A stretch of 64,000 nt of DNA. Origin: Apoderus coryli. Its lineage: Eukaryota; Arthropoda; Insecta; Coleoptera; Attelabidae. Shown in pieces: positions 16,221 to 27,546 of the stretch. The notes under the pieces are model-generated. The model saw only the letters and a list, made by a program, of their open reading frames with translations. It ran no database searches and was not told the DNA's origin. The stretch is from assembly GCA_911728435.2 (NCBI GenBank), contig OU452212.1, forward strand, positions 3,726,563 through 3,790,562. Direction: 5' to 3'. Position numbers and translations under genes: made by a program. Every line of letters begins with the position of its first letter. Position 1 is the first letter of the stretch.

Positions 16221-17090
16221 GATCATGTTGTAGATCAGTTCAGGGTGATACAAATTAGAGGGGATCTCGTAAACGGTAATTGTTAGACGGGTAGTTAAAT
16301 TTGTCAAAGTTGCGTAAGTTTATGAACAACAATATGTCGCAAAAATAATTACCACATTTTTTTTTTTGCAAATTTTTATTCTGTACGCCAAAATGACATT
16401 TTGTGCGTTTCATCGTCCATAAATTATAAATGACAATGATATTCAAGTTACCTGTTTGAATAATTTAATTACCAGTCAAGAACTATTTGTTTATGACAGG
16501 TAAACATTTAAAATAAAAATGGCTTATGATCATGATTCACAGAACACGAAACGTCTAAATCTTTCCGTGTACGAGAGCCTAATGGCGGTCCAATAATTTG
16601 AATAACCCCATAATATAGGATCGCGTTACAAAAATAATGATAATGATGGTAATGTGATGATTTATAAAATCGTAAGAGATTGATATTAGGGACAAGATTG
16701 AGGAAAATTAAATTAAAAATGTCCTACTATATATTTAAAATTAACTCTAAACATATAGTCGCAAATAACTTTATTTTAAATGTACCACGTACTTCGTATT
16801 TAGATTTCTGAGAAAAGTTCATGATAAGTTTCAACAGGATTCTATAGATTAGTTCAAAATAGGTAGGTATAGACCTATTTTCAACTATTTACCTTAAATA
16901 CCTATCTTGACTCTTGAAAATTTGTTAAGTTCTTCCCTTATTTTCAACACTGCGTCTTTTCCCAGTAGTGGTAAGTGTCTCTAGGGTAGACGAAATTCAA
17001 ATTGACAGTAATTCATTCGTCCCATACAGGGTGCCCAATATTTGAATTAGAAACTCATTTCATAAGGAACTTGAAATACAAGAAATTCAC
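16221..17090. other. Gene-free stretch downstream of the LINE tail
   Basis: Nothing convincing on either strand. A CATACAGGGTGCCC motif near 17026 resembles a transposon terminus, with no partner found. Confidence 0.4.
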
Positions 17091-17103
17091 AGGAATCGAT
17101 TAG

Positions 17104-17486
17104 ATGCCTGTACGAGTCGTAAACGAGTGTGCCCTTGAGTTTTCCGAGTCTCTTTCATTATTGATAAACAATTCTGCTGAGATGGGAATTTTCCCGAGTC
17201 AGTTAAAAACTGTCACAATCATCCCTGTCTTTGAAAAGGAACATTCGCTGAATATTGAGAATTATAGACCGGGCAATTGGTGGTCCTTAGTGTTGTATGT
17301 ATTCTTCAGACGGTGTCATTCTTAGAGAAGAATGGAGCACTGCCCCCAAGTCAGTATGGCTTTCGGGGTGGTCGTTCCACAGAGTGGAATACTGTCAATT
17401 TCATGAACTTTGTCTATGAGAGGCTGGATCACCTGAAACACATGCCCTTTAGCTTCAAATTCTCCAGGATATTTAAACAAATTTAA
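17104..17486 (+). pseudogene. LINE reverse-transcriptase fragment
   Basis: Two overlapping frames (17104-17325 and 17277-17486) show the front of a non-LTR RT domain: SLSLLINNSAEMGIFPSQLKTVTIIPVF and NIENYRP in the first, then FLEKNGALPPSQYGFRGGRST in the second. These are the P.....P.YRP and QYGFR blocks that precede the catalytic palm. A frameshift separates them and the palm is missing. It lies in the probable promoter or 5' UTR intron of the next gene. Confidence 0.8.
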
Positions 17487-17635
17487 ATATCCTGCCTCAA
17501 AAGTGGTCCAGTTTCATGCTTCTCCTTTATTATAGATTGCTCAAAATAAATGAAGAATTCATACTGTATTAAATTTCATCATGTGGATTTTAAAAAGCTC
17601 ATATAACTAAATGATCAATCTTTGATTTCAGAAAA

Positions 17636-20600
17636 ATGTATCAATTGAGTGATTCCGATTCAAAGGACTCCGACGATGGTATAAGATTTAAAACCGAAAG
17701 CGTCAGAAATAAAAGTAAGGGAAATAAGGATAATAGCAGCAAGAGCCGTTCTAGAAGATATTCGTCATCGCCTGAGTCAAAATATTCGAAAAACAGAAGA
17801 CGTCGATGTTCATCTAGCGATGAAGATAGACAAAGAAGCAGATATAAAAATTCAAAAAAGTTGTCTCACAGAGAGAGTGACAAACGAAACAGTAACAAAT
17901 ATGATGAAAGGAATAAATCGTCTTCATCAAAATCCACCATATCGATTTCCCATAAAGAAACAGAAAGGCGAAGTAATAAAAATAGTTCACAAGCAAAACT
18001 AGATACCAAAGATTCGCTGAAGACTAGAATCGAAGATTCAAAGAATCAAGTTGAAAGTAATTTTGGGAAAAATAAAATTACACCGGAATTACCACATCAT
18101 CTTTTGAAATCAAGAAACGAGCATGAAAATAGTAAATCTGGGAGACAAAGTCAGATTACGTCAGAGTTGCCATCTCAGTCCAAGCCGACTGAAAATAAAA
18201 GCACCATTTTAGGTCCGGAATTGCCGCCTAATTTAAAGAATAAACAAGAAAACAATCAAGGTCAAGAAAATTGCCGGATCGGCGAAGAATTACCACCTCT
18301 TATTAAACCTAAATCAAGTCAAATTAATGTGTTAGAGAATGAAGGTAAAACAGATCAAACCAAAGATTTTAAGCCTGAATTACCACTATGTCGAGGGATC
18401 TCTGATAACATTGAAAGTAAAGACAATATAATAGGTCCTCAATTGCCACCCCATCTGAAACAAAAAAGCTGTGAGACAGAACTAGTTTCAGATGAAGATT
18501 TAGCAAATGACAAGTGCCCATTAGGTCCAAATTTTCCACCGCAATTGACAAAAGGTCTAGAAACAAATAGTCAAATTGGACATGAATTAGCAACTGATAT
18601 AAAACCAGAAAATGACATGCCATGTATGGAAACTGAAGAACATATTGAAAGCGTATCACTTAGCGAGGATATCAAGCGATTGGGTCCAGAATTGCCTCCA
18701 CATTTAAAATCAAAACAAATAGATGAACCAGAAACTGCTGGACCTAGTTCGCAAAATATTGGAATAGGTCCGGAATTACCTCCGCATCTAAGAGAAACAT
18801 TGTTAGGTCAATCCATTGAGGTTGATGAAGAATCTGAGGATATAATAGGTCCATTACCGCCTGGTGAAAGTAAATTAAATCGAGGTCAAATTGCTTTGGA
18901 GGAACGAGCATTACAAATTAAGTTAGATAAACTGAATTCGAATCAGGATGAAGGGCCTCAACGTGAAACTTGGATGTTGGAACTGCCAGAAGCAAAAGCA
19001 TCCAAGTTTGGATTGGGACCTAGACAGTTTAGAATGAAAGCAGGACCAGATATGTCAGACAGGTATGTTCATTTTATTTTCATAATGAAGTTGGTTTGGG
19101 TTGGGTTAGGAGGGAAAAGCTAGGTTTTTAGGTTTCTATATTTATGTGAGGAGTCACAATTAAGAGATTCAGGTACAATTGAAACATCTGGTAAGTCTAC
19201 CCTTCAAAATAATCAGCAACTTATTGTTGGGTCCTCTTTTTTAAAGGTTTTTACGTTTACCCTGATTCGCAAATGAATAGTTTTCGAAATAGCAATAGCA
19301 TGGTTTGATAAACTGTCAGAAGCAAGTAGAGATTGTATGGCGCATTCGTGATTGATTTGTTTGAACGTAAAAAATGAATTGCGTAAGTGCCAGTCGGATT
19401 CGATCCGACTCCTAACAAGGAGTTAAATCTTTCAATAAAGTTAATCATCGAGTGTTCGTGGAACGGTTCTAAAAGATACAAAAGTACACCCTGATATTGT
19501 TGCATACCCAGATAGAAAAGTAACTGCCTTAAGCATGTATCGCGGTACATCCAGCGGCGGCTATACACTGCACTCAACAATGGCTGTATAACGTCTGTTC
19601 CACACTCACGGGTTTGTACTTTATGTAATTATCCGGTCCCGGCAACTTACATTAAATTAACTGGTTACAACCCAGAACATCTATAAATTTTAACATATAA
19701 GCTGAGTTCTGTTGATACAGTGAGAAACTTTGGTGGTGGTGATTTTACCTGATCTTCTTCTGAAATAAAATAGTGCCCGATTTCATTGATTTGAGTTGAA
19801 TTAATCCGTATCGTTTCAGGTTCTATTGCATCTTGATTATGTATTTGCATTTCTTATCGGTATGTGGTTACTAAGGCATGGTTTACTAACAACTTAAAAT
19901 AATTATTTCTCGAATTGTATACATTTTCTTGTTATATTGTAATGTAAGATATACATGCTCGGTTAAGAAAACAGCGCTGCCATGGTGCCCTACGCCGAGT
20001 TGAAAATAAAGACGATTCTATCTATCTATATACCGAACTTGGATTGAGCTCATCTTAATATATTAATATGTCGTTTTTTAGGTCGTCTTGGACGGATACC
20101 CCACAAGATAAGCTAAAGAAAACAGAGAAGGAAGAAGTAGAAGTAGATATAAGAAAAGAAGCTGAATTAAAGGAAATGCGAAAAAGAGATAGAGAACAAG
20201 AATCCATGTCAAAGAGGCATAAGAAAAATAGTGATAGTTTATTGGAAAAACATCAGAAAAAAATGAAGAAAATTAAAAAGGTAAGTGTTATTTATTTTCA
20301 TACAAACATTTTCGTTTAATGTTGAATTTTCAACAGTTCGTCCCTTACAAGATTAAGTCGTTTTGGTGTTAAATAATTTTTTACATTAAAACATTTTAAG
20401 TATGTGCTTGGAGCAGCGGATCAGAGTCATCTAACGGCCCTGGTACTTCTGGACTACTCCAATGCCTCTGATCGTATTGACCATGTTCTACTTCTTGCCT
20501 AAAATACCTTTGATTTGGGTAGCTTGCTTTGAATATGCTTCAGAGTTATCTATCAAATAGAAGTCAGTCCGTTATACTGGGGGAAAAATCTTCTGAACGA

Positions 20601-21322
20601 AATGTGGCAAGTAATGCTTATATTCTCGCATCAATTTTTTTCTGCCTCTATACTTATCAGATACCTAATAGTCTCGGACACTGCATCGAACATATCTATG
20701 CGGATGACACCCAAATATAATTGTCATTCGAGCCTAGTGAACGCAGACCTTAAAATACTGGCTGAAGCGTCTAAGCATGGTCTTCAGATTAATCCGCATA
20801 AATCTCAGTTGATGTTGCTGGGTTTGAAACACGCTTCATATTTTTACTGGCGTGTTTTTTGTAGCTGTTGAGGGGTTGATCTGTCATGTTGTAAACAGGC
20901 AAGACACTTGGGCGTTACTATTGATAGCGACTTAAGATTTCAAAGCCATGTAAGTGCATGCTTTTCGATAAGAAGGATGCTCTTGACAGCCTAGTGTTGT
21001 CACAGTTTAACTTTGCTCGGATGGGAGGCATATTCAGCTAATGCAAAATTCGCGTGTGCGCTTAGTTGCGGAAATGAGGGATAGGGAATATATTGAAAAG
21101 CAAAATGATAGATATTGCATATTTATTTTCTAACCGTATCCCAATCTCCCAAATATCAGTATAATTTTATATTTTCAGATTGAACCTACAGAGAGAAAAC
21201 CGTTCAATAGAGAAACTGATCTACAAGTCAATAGGTTTGATGAAGCACAAAAGAAGGCGATTCTGAAGAAGGCACAGTTATTAGATGACAGATTTTCTAG
21301 TGGTCAATCGAAATTCCTCTAA
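17636..21322 (+). CDS. GPALPP1: GPALPP motifs-containing protein 1 homologue (DUF3752), 3 exons
   Basis: Exons 17636-19062, 20082-20280 and 21179-21322 join in phase to 1770 nt, 589 aa. A likely acceptor (TTTCAG) just before the ATG suggests a 5' UTR exon upstream. The N-terminus is Ser/Arg/Lys-rich and looks disordered (residues 1-140). The middle has about ten variants of a (L/I)GPELPPHL motif, the family hallmark. The C-terminal DUF3752 part starts near residue 443: RETWMLELPEA, FGLGPRQF, then SSWTDTP after the first splice, a charged coiled region, and VNRFDEAQKKAILKKA before the C-terminal SKFL. Human GPALPP1 is about 340 aa; this one is longer because of the linker repeats. Molecular function is not established, and nuclear location is inferred from the basic composition. 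Introns 1 and 2 hold repeats. Confidence 0.92.
19925..20035 (+). repeat. Probable retroelement 3' tail in GPALPP1 intron 1
   Basis: A short block ending AATAAAGACGATTC and a TCTA microsatellite looks like the 3' end of a SINE or LINE with a simple-repeat tail. The element body upstream could not be identified. Confidence 0.3.
20410..21090 (+). pseudogene. LINE reverse-transcriptase remnant in GPALPP1 intron 2
   Basis: Scattered frames spell the RT palm and later parts: DYSNASDRIDHV (a decayed DYSKAFD block), LQSYLSNRSQSVILG, IYADDTQI (the catalytic YADD), GLQINPHKSQLMLLG and, further on, RHLGVTIDSDLRF. All are separated by frameshifts and stops. The order and spacing match non-LTR RTs. This copy is sense to the host gene and inactive. 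Confidence 0.75.
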
Positions 21323-23270
21323 GTGAACCTAAATCTGAGCTTAATTCGGATATAGTTTTTTGACAAGTTTCAGTTAATATACATATGGATGTATAAAAAA
21401 TAATGTACAACACATTATAATTAAATTACTTATTCGGTGAAACTACGTATTTCTAGGGTTTAAGAATATCATGCTTTAAGCTGAAAACAATACACAATCC
21501 ATTGCTTTAAGTGATGGTTTTATTTTTATTATTGATTACGTGTTATATCTTACAGATAACTAAATAAAATACTTCATGAACTATTTAAAATATATTATTT
21601 GGGAAAAATTGATAAAAATTATTATTAATTATAAATTTATTTTCAATACTTGGTTCGGTTATTGCCATTGAAGAACACAATATCTCTACTCCGATTCCGA
21701 AACATTTTATTGCATTTACATTAATATCTTGTTAAGAACATCAATCGCTGTAATAATATCGGCTCCATCAACCTCAATTTTTATTGTTGGCTATAAAGTT
21801 CTTGTATCATCAGAAAAAAACAACATTTACAGTGAGTTCCGGACAAGTCTTCACTTATGCTTTAATTCCTGTTGCCTCAGCACACAATTCTTTCTTTTCA
21901 CAGACTTGTAATTCATATTTCCCCAGAAAATCACGTTTCTTGATTATTGTAGACTTTTCCATGACAGCCTTTAAAGACTGATTTGTTACGGTACTTGCTG
22001 CACCTTATCTGAATCATCATTGAAAATGCTTTTCCGGTCCAGTATTAGAAACTTCGACGCTATCTTAATTATTTAATTTGTTTTAATATTCCAGTTATTA
22101 GAAACATTCATTTTACTTAAATTTAAAAGATCTTCAAAAATTTCGATTAAATCGGCCTTTATGAATAATTATTTTTTTCTTTGGAACGTTTAATTTGTTG
22201 ACATTTTCGTTCTTCGAGTGATTTTCTAGGGATTGGGCTGTTTTTGAAAATATTTAGGCAACTTTGGAAACGTAGATGGACAAGCATGGGGTTTATAGGA
22301 AATTTTTCTTAAAGTTCCATCCGGTTGAAGGTAATTATCCTTCCGTATAATACTAACACTTATCACTACTAGTATTATAAAAAGAAGGCTGTCGACCCAA
22401 AAATAGAACCAATAGGAATCCCGTAATTTTAACCGCCGTCAAAGAGTCCAAACAAATTACTTTATTTTACTAACTAGCATTTTATTCGACATTGTAACTT
22501 AACTGTAATTTCGACGAACTGTTTTAATTAAACTCAATAAGCACTGCTTTAATTACCGCGTGTTACAGATGTTCCAATCAGAGACAATCGACTTGGAATC
22601 AACGTTGCCAAATTTACTTGTTCATGGCTTATCTAACGAAGAGTGATGCTACATTTGACAGAATACTGTGATTTCTAATTTGATCCGAACATGTCGGGCA
22701 ATAGTGCTACGCAGTTTTATGTTTACCGGTGCCAACCAATAAAATTTTCAAAATAGAAACAAATATGAATGTGAAGAAATAGTCCATTCCAGGGTGGAGT
22801 CATATAGTTGAGGATGCGAAATAATCCTTAATCAGGTGCGGCGCGGCGTGACGGTTGGGTTAGTTAGTTGTGTATGTGTTTATTTTTATTAGTGATGTTT
22901 TAAGAAAAACATCACTAATAAAAATAAAAGCCCACGTTACATATTGTGACGATTGATGATTAAAATATTTACCATGTATGATCCAGTCATAAAAGAGAAA
23001 TGTCCACGCCACTGGAGGACACATCACCGGAAGTCATTGACCAACATGCTTTCTTGCCTAGGTCTAGTTTGCGACTGAAAAAATTTTGTTTACCAAATCA
23101 AAATGAATATTTTTTTAAGTTTGGCCACTCAGAAGTGGCATTAACGTTGCTAGACAGCGATTTCCGGCAAATACTCAGTTGTCTTATACCAAATATGTCT
23201 TTAAATTCTAAAATCTTCATTTTGAGGATGTAATTATGTTATTTCCCTTACTTGTACCTATATCGGATGT
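21323..23270. other. Intergenic region after GPALPP1
   Basis: No supported gene. AAAATAAAG-type sequence near 21560 could serve GPALPP1 3'-end formation. A perfect hairpin with 22-bp arms lies at 22879-22928. Minus-strand codons near 21700-22000 give a short frame I could not link to a family. Confidence 0.45.
22879..22928. repeat. Perfect hairpin, 22-bp arms
   Basis: The stretch 22879-22900 is followed, after a 6-base spacer (TAAGAA), by its exact reverse complement at 22907-22928. The arm contains TTATTAGTGATGTTT. Confidence 0.85.
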
Positions 23271-23274
23271 TGTG

Positions 23275-23385
23275 GATTTTCCAACATCATATTAGCAATT
23301 TAGCAGCAATAGATGTGACACTTTCTCCTGCTTCAATTTGGTTTATTATTTCAGATTTTTGTTGTATGTTTCTTTTCAGACATTG
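23275..23385 (-). pseudogene. Pogo/Tigger-type CENP-B HTH fragment
   Basis: The minus strand encodes KSEIINQIEAGESVTSIAAK, which matches the start of the CENP-B N-terminal (Psq-like) helix-turn-helix of jerky/Tigger transposases (…KLEII..IE.GES...IA…). It runs into a stop soon after, and no DDE domain is next to it. Confidence 0.6.
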
Positions 23386-23932
23386 CAATACTCTAAATAC
23401 TACGCGATTACTGAGGTAGGCGAACGGAGAGCGCCGCCTTCCGCGACAAGTTCAAAAAAAATAGCATGTATCCGGAGATAAGGATAAGAGCGACCCCTGT
23501 ACAAATTTACAACGCCTAGCTGCCATAGATCGTTAGGAGGTAGTTTTTTCAAGTTATGGGTGAAATTTTATAATATACTTAATTTTAACTAGCGAACGCA
23601 CAAGACATTTTTTGCCGAGGTCATCAATTTTGTTAAAAAAAAAATACAATTGCGGAATTCGTAGGGGTGAAAGAGGCATTAGGGCTAAGATTAAGGAAAT
23701 CGGCTGGTTAAGAATGAAACAACGTCGGATCTTTCATTCACTAATTTTGTTTAATAAAATCATTAGAAGAAAAAAGCCCGAATACTTATATGAAAGATTG
23801 AAGTTCCGGGGATCTGCGCATGATCTGAATTATGCCACCGCTACACACAACATCAATATTTGAGCGCTCATTTTCCTATACGGTTTCTAAATATTACAAC
23901 GCCCTACCGGAGAATATAAAAAGTTTTACACT

Positions 23933-23992
23933 GTGTCTGACAGCGCTCCTAAATGAAAATCCCTATTTTCATTTAGGAGCGCTGTCAGACAC
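23933..23992. repeat. Perfect hairpin, 28-bp arms
   Basis: GTGTCTGACAGCGCTCCTAA and the next eight bases (23933-23960) are exactly reverse-complemented at 23965-23992 after the spacer CCCT. It lies in a LINE C-terminal region. Confidence 0.9.
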
Positions 23993-24105
23993 GTAATAGA
24001 ACATATTAATTTGTAAAAAAGATACTCATTTTGGCCAGCAATATAAAACAAATTTCAGTTTAGTTATATTTTACCTTGGTAAAATATAAGTTAAATTTAG
24101 GTTAA

Positions 24106-24621
24106 AGGTCTCTGCCCACTACACCGGGCCGTAGTATGACCGTAACCGTTTCGGCACATGCAAAAAAGTATTCTTTATATAGGTAATAATGAGACAACGT
24201 CCACTAGACCGTTCCGTCACCTACCGACACCGTAGCGTTCTATGAGCGGACCGACAACAAATTCTCGACAAGAATATTAATTATGGCAATCATTGCTAAT
24301 TCCATTACAGACAATTTGCTAAAAGCCATCGTGTATTTATAAAATAAATATAAGTATGTTTTGCCAAAACCTGTTCTAAACAAAAGTTCTAAGTAGAAGC
24401 TAGTCAGTCTTCCCGACGAAGTAATAACAAAAATAGTTGTTGCTACAACCGCACAACGTGAACTTATGGACCGTGTAGGATCCGGTCATCAAACGCGCTA
24501 GAACGGGTACGGAACGGTGTTGATCCGTCCAGTGGGCGTTAGCAGAGTTCGCAGTGCTTTTTTCTGCCTGATAGGTTTATAGCACGGTCATAGTACGGCA
24601 CGGTATAGTGGGCAGAGGCCT
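24106..24621. mobile_element. PIF/Harbinger-like MITE with TAA target duplication
   Basis: The ends are AGGTCTCTGCCCACTACACC on the left and, on the minus strand, AGGCCTCTGCCCACTATACC on the right. TAA is present directly on both sides (24103-24105 and 24622-24624). A 3-bp TWA duplication is characteristic of PIF/Harbinger transposition. There is no transposase frame. The interior is also partly palindromic around GACCGT and CGGTACGG motifs. It interrupts a LINE tail. Confidence 0.8.
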
Positions 24622-24702
24622 TAAGTTAGGAAACACTGCTTCAACTTCGCCTTTTGTAAAAATGTCTTTTTTTTACAATAAAGTCTTTATTATTATTATT
24701 AC

Positions 24703-26680
24703 ATAATCTTAATTTCTGTCTAAATTACACAATATGCGACTAGGGAGTTCGTATGAAAGTTACTTTTACTTTTCTTGGATTCAATATCTAGTGTTAGTGT
24801 CGGTGCAGCGCTTTGGGACGCCCTGTATTATTAACACTCAAATAATTAAAAAAAAAACTCAAGAATTCAACCCAACCAAGAAACTTATGTATTATTTTTT
24901 TAAGTTTCAATACAATGTCGCAACGGAACCTTTTTTTAATCATTACTCCTACTGTCCAACATGACACTGTCGGTTGATCCAACCTTTAACAAGGACTTTG
25001 TTCAATAACTACAACCAAAATTATATAATTAAATTTATTACTAAGTATAATTAAATAAGGCGAAATATTACAATGTTTAAATTTAATAAGAACTTTTAAT
25101 AAATACATCATTTTTCATTCTAAATTGTAATTAATGTATTTTAAATTTAAAATAACACACAAGTATTACATTATGAAGAACAATACAATTTTATTTAAAC
25201 TTAATACGCAAAAATATTGAATCTCAATGTCAAGTAGCGTCCAAATTCCTTCCATTCGAGTCACATATATATAAAAAAGGCATCTTCCTCGAGAACTCAA
25301 TAACTGTTAACATCGATATCGATGATAATTGATTGAATGCACTGTTTCGTTCGAATTGTACATGAGATTGAATACTTCAATTCAATATTTATCCTTACAA
25401 CACTTTACTTAAAATTTGCTATTACTTCTACCCATTTTTCGGTAGATCTATCGATTTCACTGGTTTCTACCGATTTTTTTTACAATAGTTCCAAATTTAA
25501 CAAAAATAATTTACGTCCTCCTATAAAACAAAATACGATAGCTCTATCGATTTATGCGTGGTGCCTATTTAGTGATATTCATTTAGTTTTTTCCGAAAAA
25601 CAGATTATGTATTTTTAGAATTCATTTTTCATTTAGAGACATAACAGAAGTATTGGGAGAAATTTCAAGCACGGTTAGTTCGATCAAAAATGAATAAAAT
25701 GTTCTATAAATTTTTGTCGTAACACGCTTTCGAACCTATTCGTGCTTTAAAGTTACACCCTGAAGATGGTTTTTCCGTAATAGCACCGAAACGGTGAAAT
25801 CAATTTTCATTAAAAGCAAATATGAAATTATAGCAACATTTCAATCTCGTCTTGGTCACGAGGGGCGGCCCACCCTTACATAAAAGGCCCCTAAACTTTG
25901 ATAAGACTTTTCTTTTACTTTTAATTATTTATTTAAGTTGTGAGGATAATCCCCATTTTTGTTTTGAATGTTTTACTAATTATTTTGACCGTTTATTATT
26001 CATTTATATATTAAGATTATTTTTTTATGTTTCGACAAGTAAAAACCAATATAGAGTTTTTTTTTTAAAATATGGTCACATTGATAAATAATTTTTATAT
26101 TTATGAAAATGTCCCTACGACGCCATAGCGGTCCACCTGTAATGTAAAAACGGATTGTATTAGAGGCCGCTGGCCTGTACAGCATTAAATGTAGTCTCAA
26201 TACACAGGGGTCCAAAAGGATCGCCGCCGTCTTGGCGTCGCTATCTTATTCTACAACGGTCCCTAGGCATCGCCGTGGCGTGTTACTTCAATATAAAGAT
26301 TAAGTGATTTGCTAACGGACGCTGTAATAACTATCTATTAATACATATTTCGACTGGAGCAACACTAGAAACAATATTGTCAACACTATTATTGTATAAA
26401 CGATAATTTCAGTGGCCCAAGACCTGTTGAACTGTTCCAGCACTTAACAACAACCACGGAAATTCACTCAAATGTTAACATTAATTTGAAGTGTACTAAT
26501 AACTGATGAAGTGTTAAAATTAATTTGAAGTGCACTAATAACTAATAGCCTACCAGAAAGGATATCGTTTTCTCAATATATATTTGAAATTGATGTGCCA
26601 ACAACCAAACTGATATCATTTTAAAATTCTTTGAGAACTTTTTGAATCACCATTTTCCTGCGTTTAATAGTTATTTACCT
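24703..26680. other. AT-rich intergenic stretch
   Basis: No supported gene. It contains a hammerhead-like motif at 25760-25800 and a slightly GC-richer patch at 26100-26290 of unknown origin. Confidence 0.4.
25760..25800 (+). other. Very degenerate hammerhead-like motif
   Basis: CTGAAGA, one extra T, GGT, a 14-base loop, ACC, GAAAC and GGTG occur in the order of a PLE hammerhead. The helix II core is only 3 bp and the cleavage triplet is not GUC. It may be a remnant of a Penelope-like element or chance. Confidence 0.25.
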
Positions 26681-26686
26681 AACAAG

Positions 26687-27282
26687 AGTGGAAAGTAGTA
26701 GTTTTCCGCACGCGAGGATAGTTGACAGAACGACGCGCAGTGGTTTCATAATTCGTCAAGTGCGGAAAAGACAGTTTTACTGTCAAACAGACAATTCAGG
26801 TAACAACAATTGACAAATGTGTCAAATATGCCTTTTGTCATAGTGATATCAGTGCTGGAAAGTTACTTTTCCACACTGTTAACTTATATAAAGTCAGATG
26901 GTGCCAATTATAAATATTAATAACTGTTTATTCACATTACAAGAACAAGTACTTATCGCTTACTTCTGTTTATCCAGCAAACAATAATAACCTGTTACAT
27001 GAACTACAAATCGAAAATTTTATCATTTTTCTCTTATGGCACATTATTCACTATCATTATGACAAAAGGCATATTTGACACATTTGTCAATTGTTATTAC
27101 CTGAATTGACAGACTGACGAGAATCCCGTGTGTTACTTTGAAATTTGAAGTGCTCGTAGGAAAAAACGTGTACTTACCACATGAGGAAAATTTCTCTTCT
27201 GCACTTGACGAATGACTGAACTCCACTACGCGTCGTTCGGTCAACTATCGTCGAGTGAGGAAAAGTAGTACTTTTCGCCCTT
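26687..27282. repeat. Foldback element downstream of polo
   Basis: The left arm from 26687 (GTGGAAAGTAGTAGTTTTCC, then GTTGACAGAACGACGCG) is mirrored by the right arm ending near 27282 (CGCGTCGTTCGGTCAAC, then AAAAGTAGTACTTTTC). A second mirrored pair, TTGACAAATGTGTCAAATAT and its complement near 27055, lies nearer the centre. Identity is high but not perfect. No coding frame and no certain target duplication were seen. Confidence 0.65.
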
Positions 27283-27546
27283 AGTTTCATAACTGGAACT
27301 ATTATTACAAATAATGTTTCCTTTAGAAGAATATAAATCGAGAACATATACATAGAGAATTTAATTTCTTTTATCGCACAAGACGAGCGCATCAACCTGG
27401 ACACAACTTGACATACTCATAAATTCAAATATAAAAATTATTATGTATTTAACAAATGAACAATGTTAATAGAACAATTATGACGAACAGTAATATATCT
27501 AAAAGACCATGTAATTTTTGTAATTAAAATAATGTTTTCATAATGT

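Larger units (their letters stand above)
23600..24702 (+). mobile_element. LINE 3' end, family A, copy 2 (interrupted by a MITE)
   Basis: The frame from about 23650 reads RGERGIRAKIKEIGWLRMKQ, RRIFHSLILFNKIIRRKKPEYLYERLKF, matching the same C-terminal RT block as the LINE at 56280-57235. A 28-bp-arm hairpin interrupts the C-terminal coding part at 23933. A 516-bp MITE was inserted into the 3' UTR at 24106-24621, after which the tail resumes (CTTCAACTTCGCC, CAATAAAGTC, ATT repeats to about 24702). Confidence 0.8.

Noticed and set aside
17814..18002. Additional frames inside GPALPP1 exon 1
   Set aside because: Shadows of the lysine- and serine-rich coding sequence.
19257..19580. 107-codon minus-strand frame with a GGATCGAATCC B-box-like motif nearby
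   Set aside because: No cloverleaf or A box can be drawn and the frame has no recognisable motif; probably chance or an old SINE.
23000..23233. 77-codon plus-strand frame beginning MSTPLEDTSPEV
   Set aside because: No homologue motif, no splice partners, and it is followed by transposon debris.
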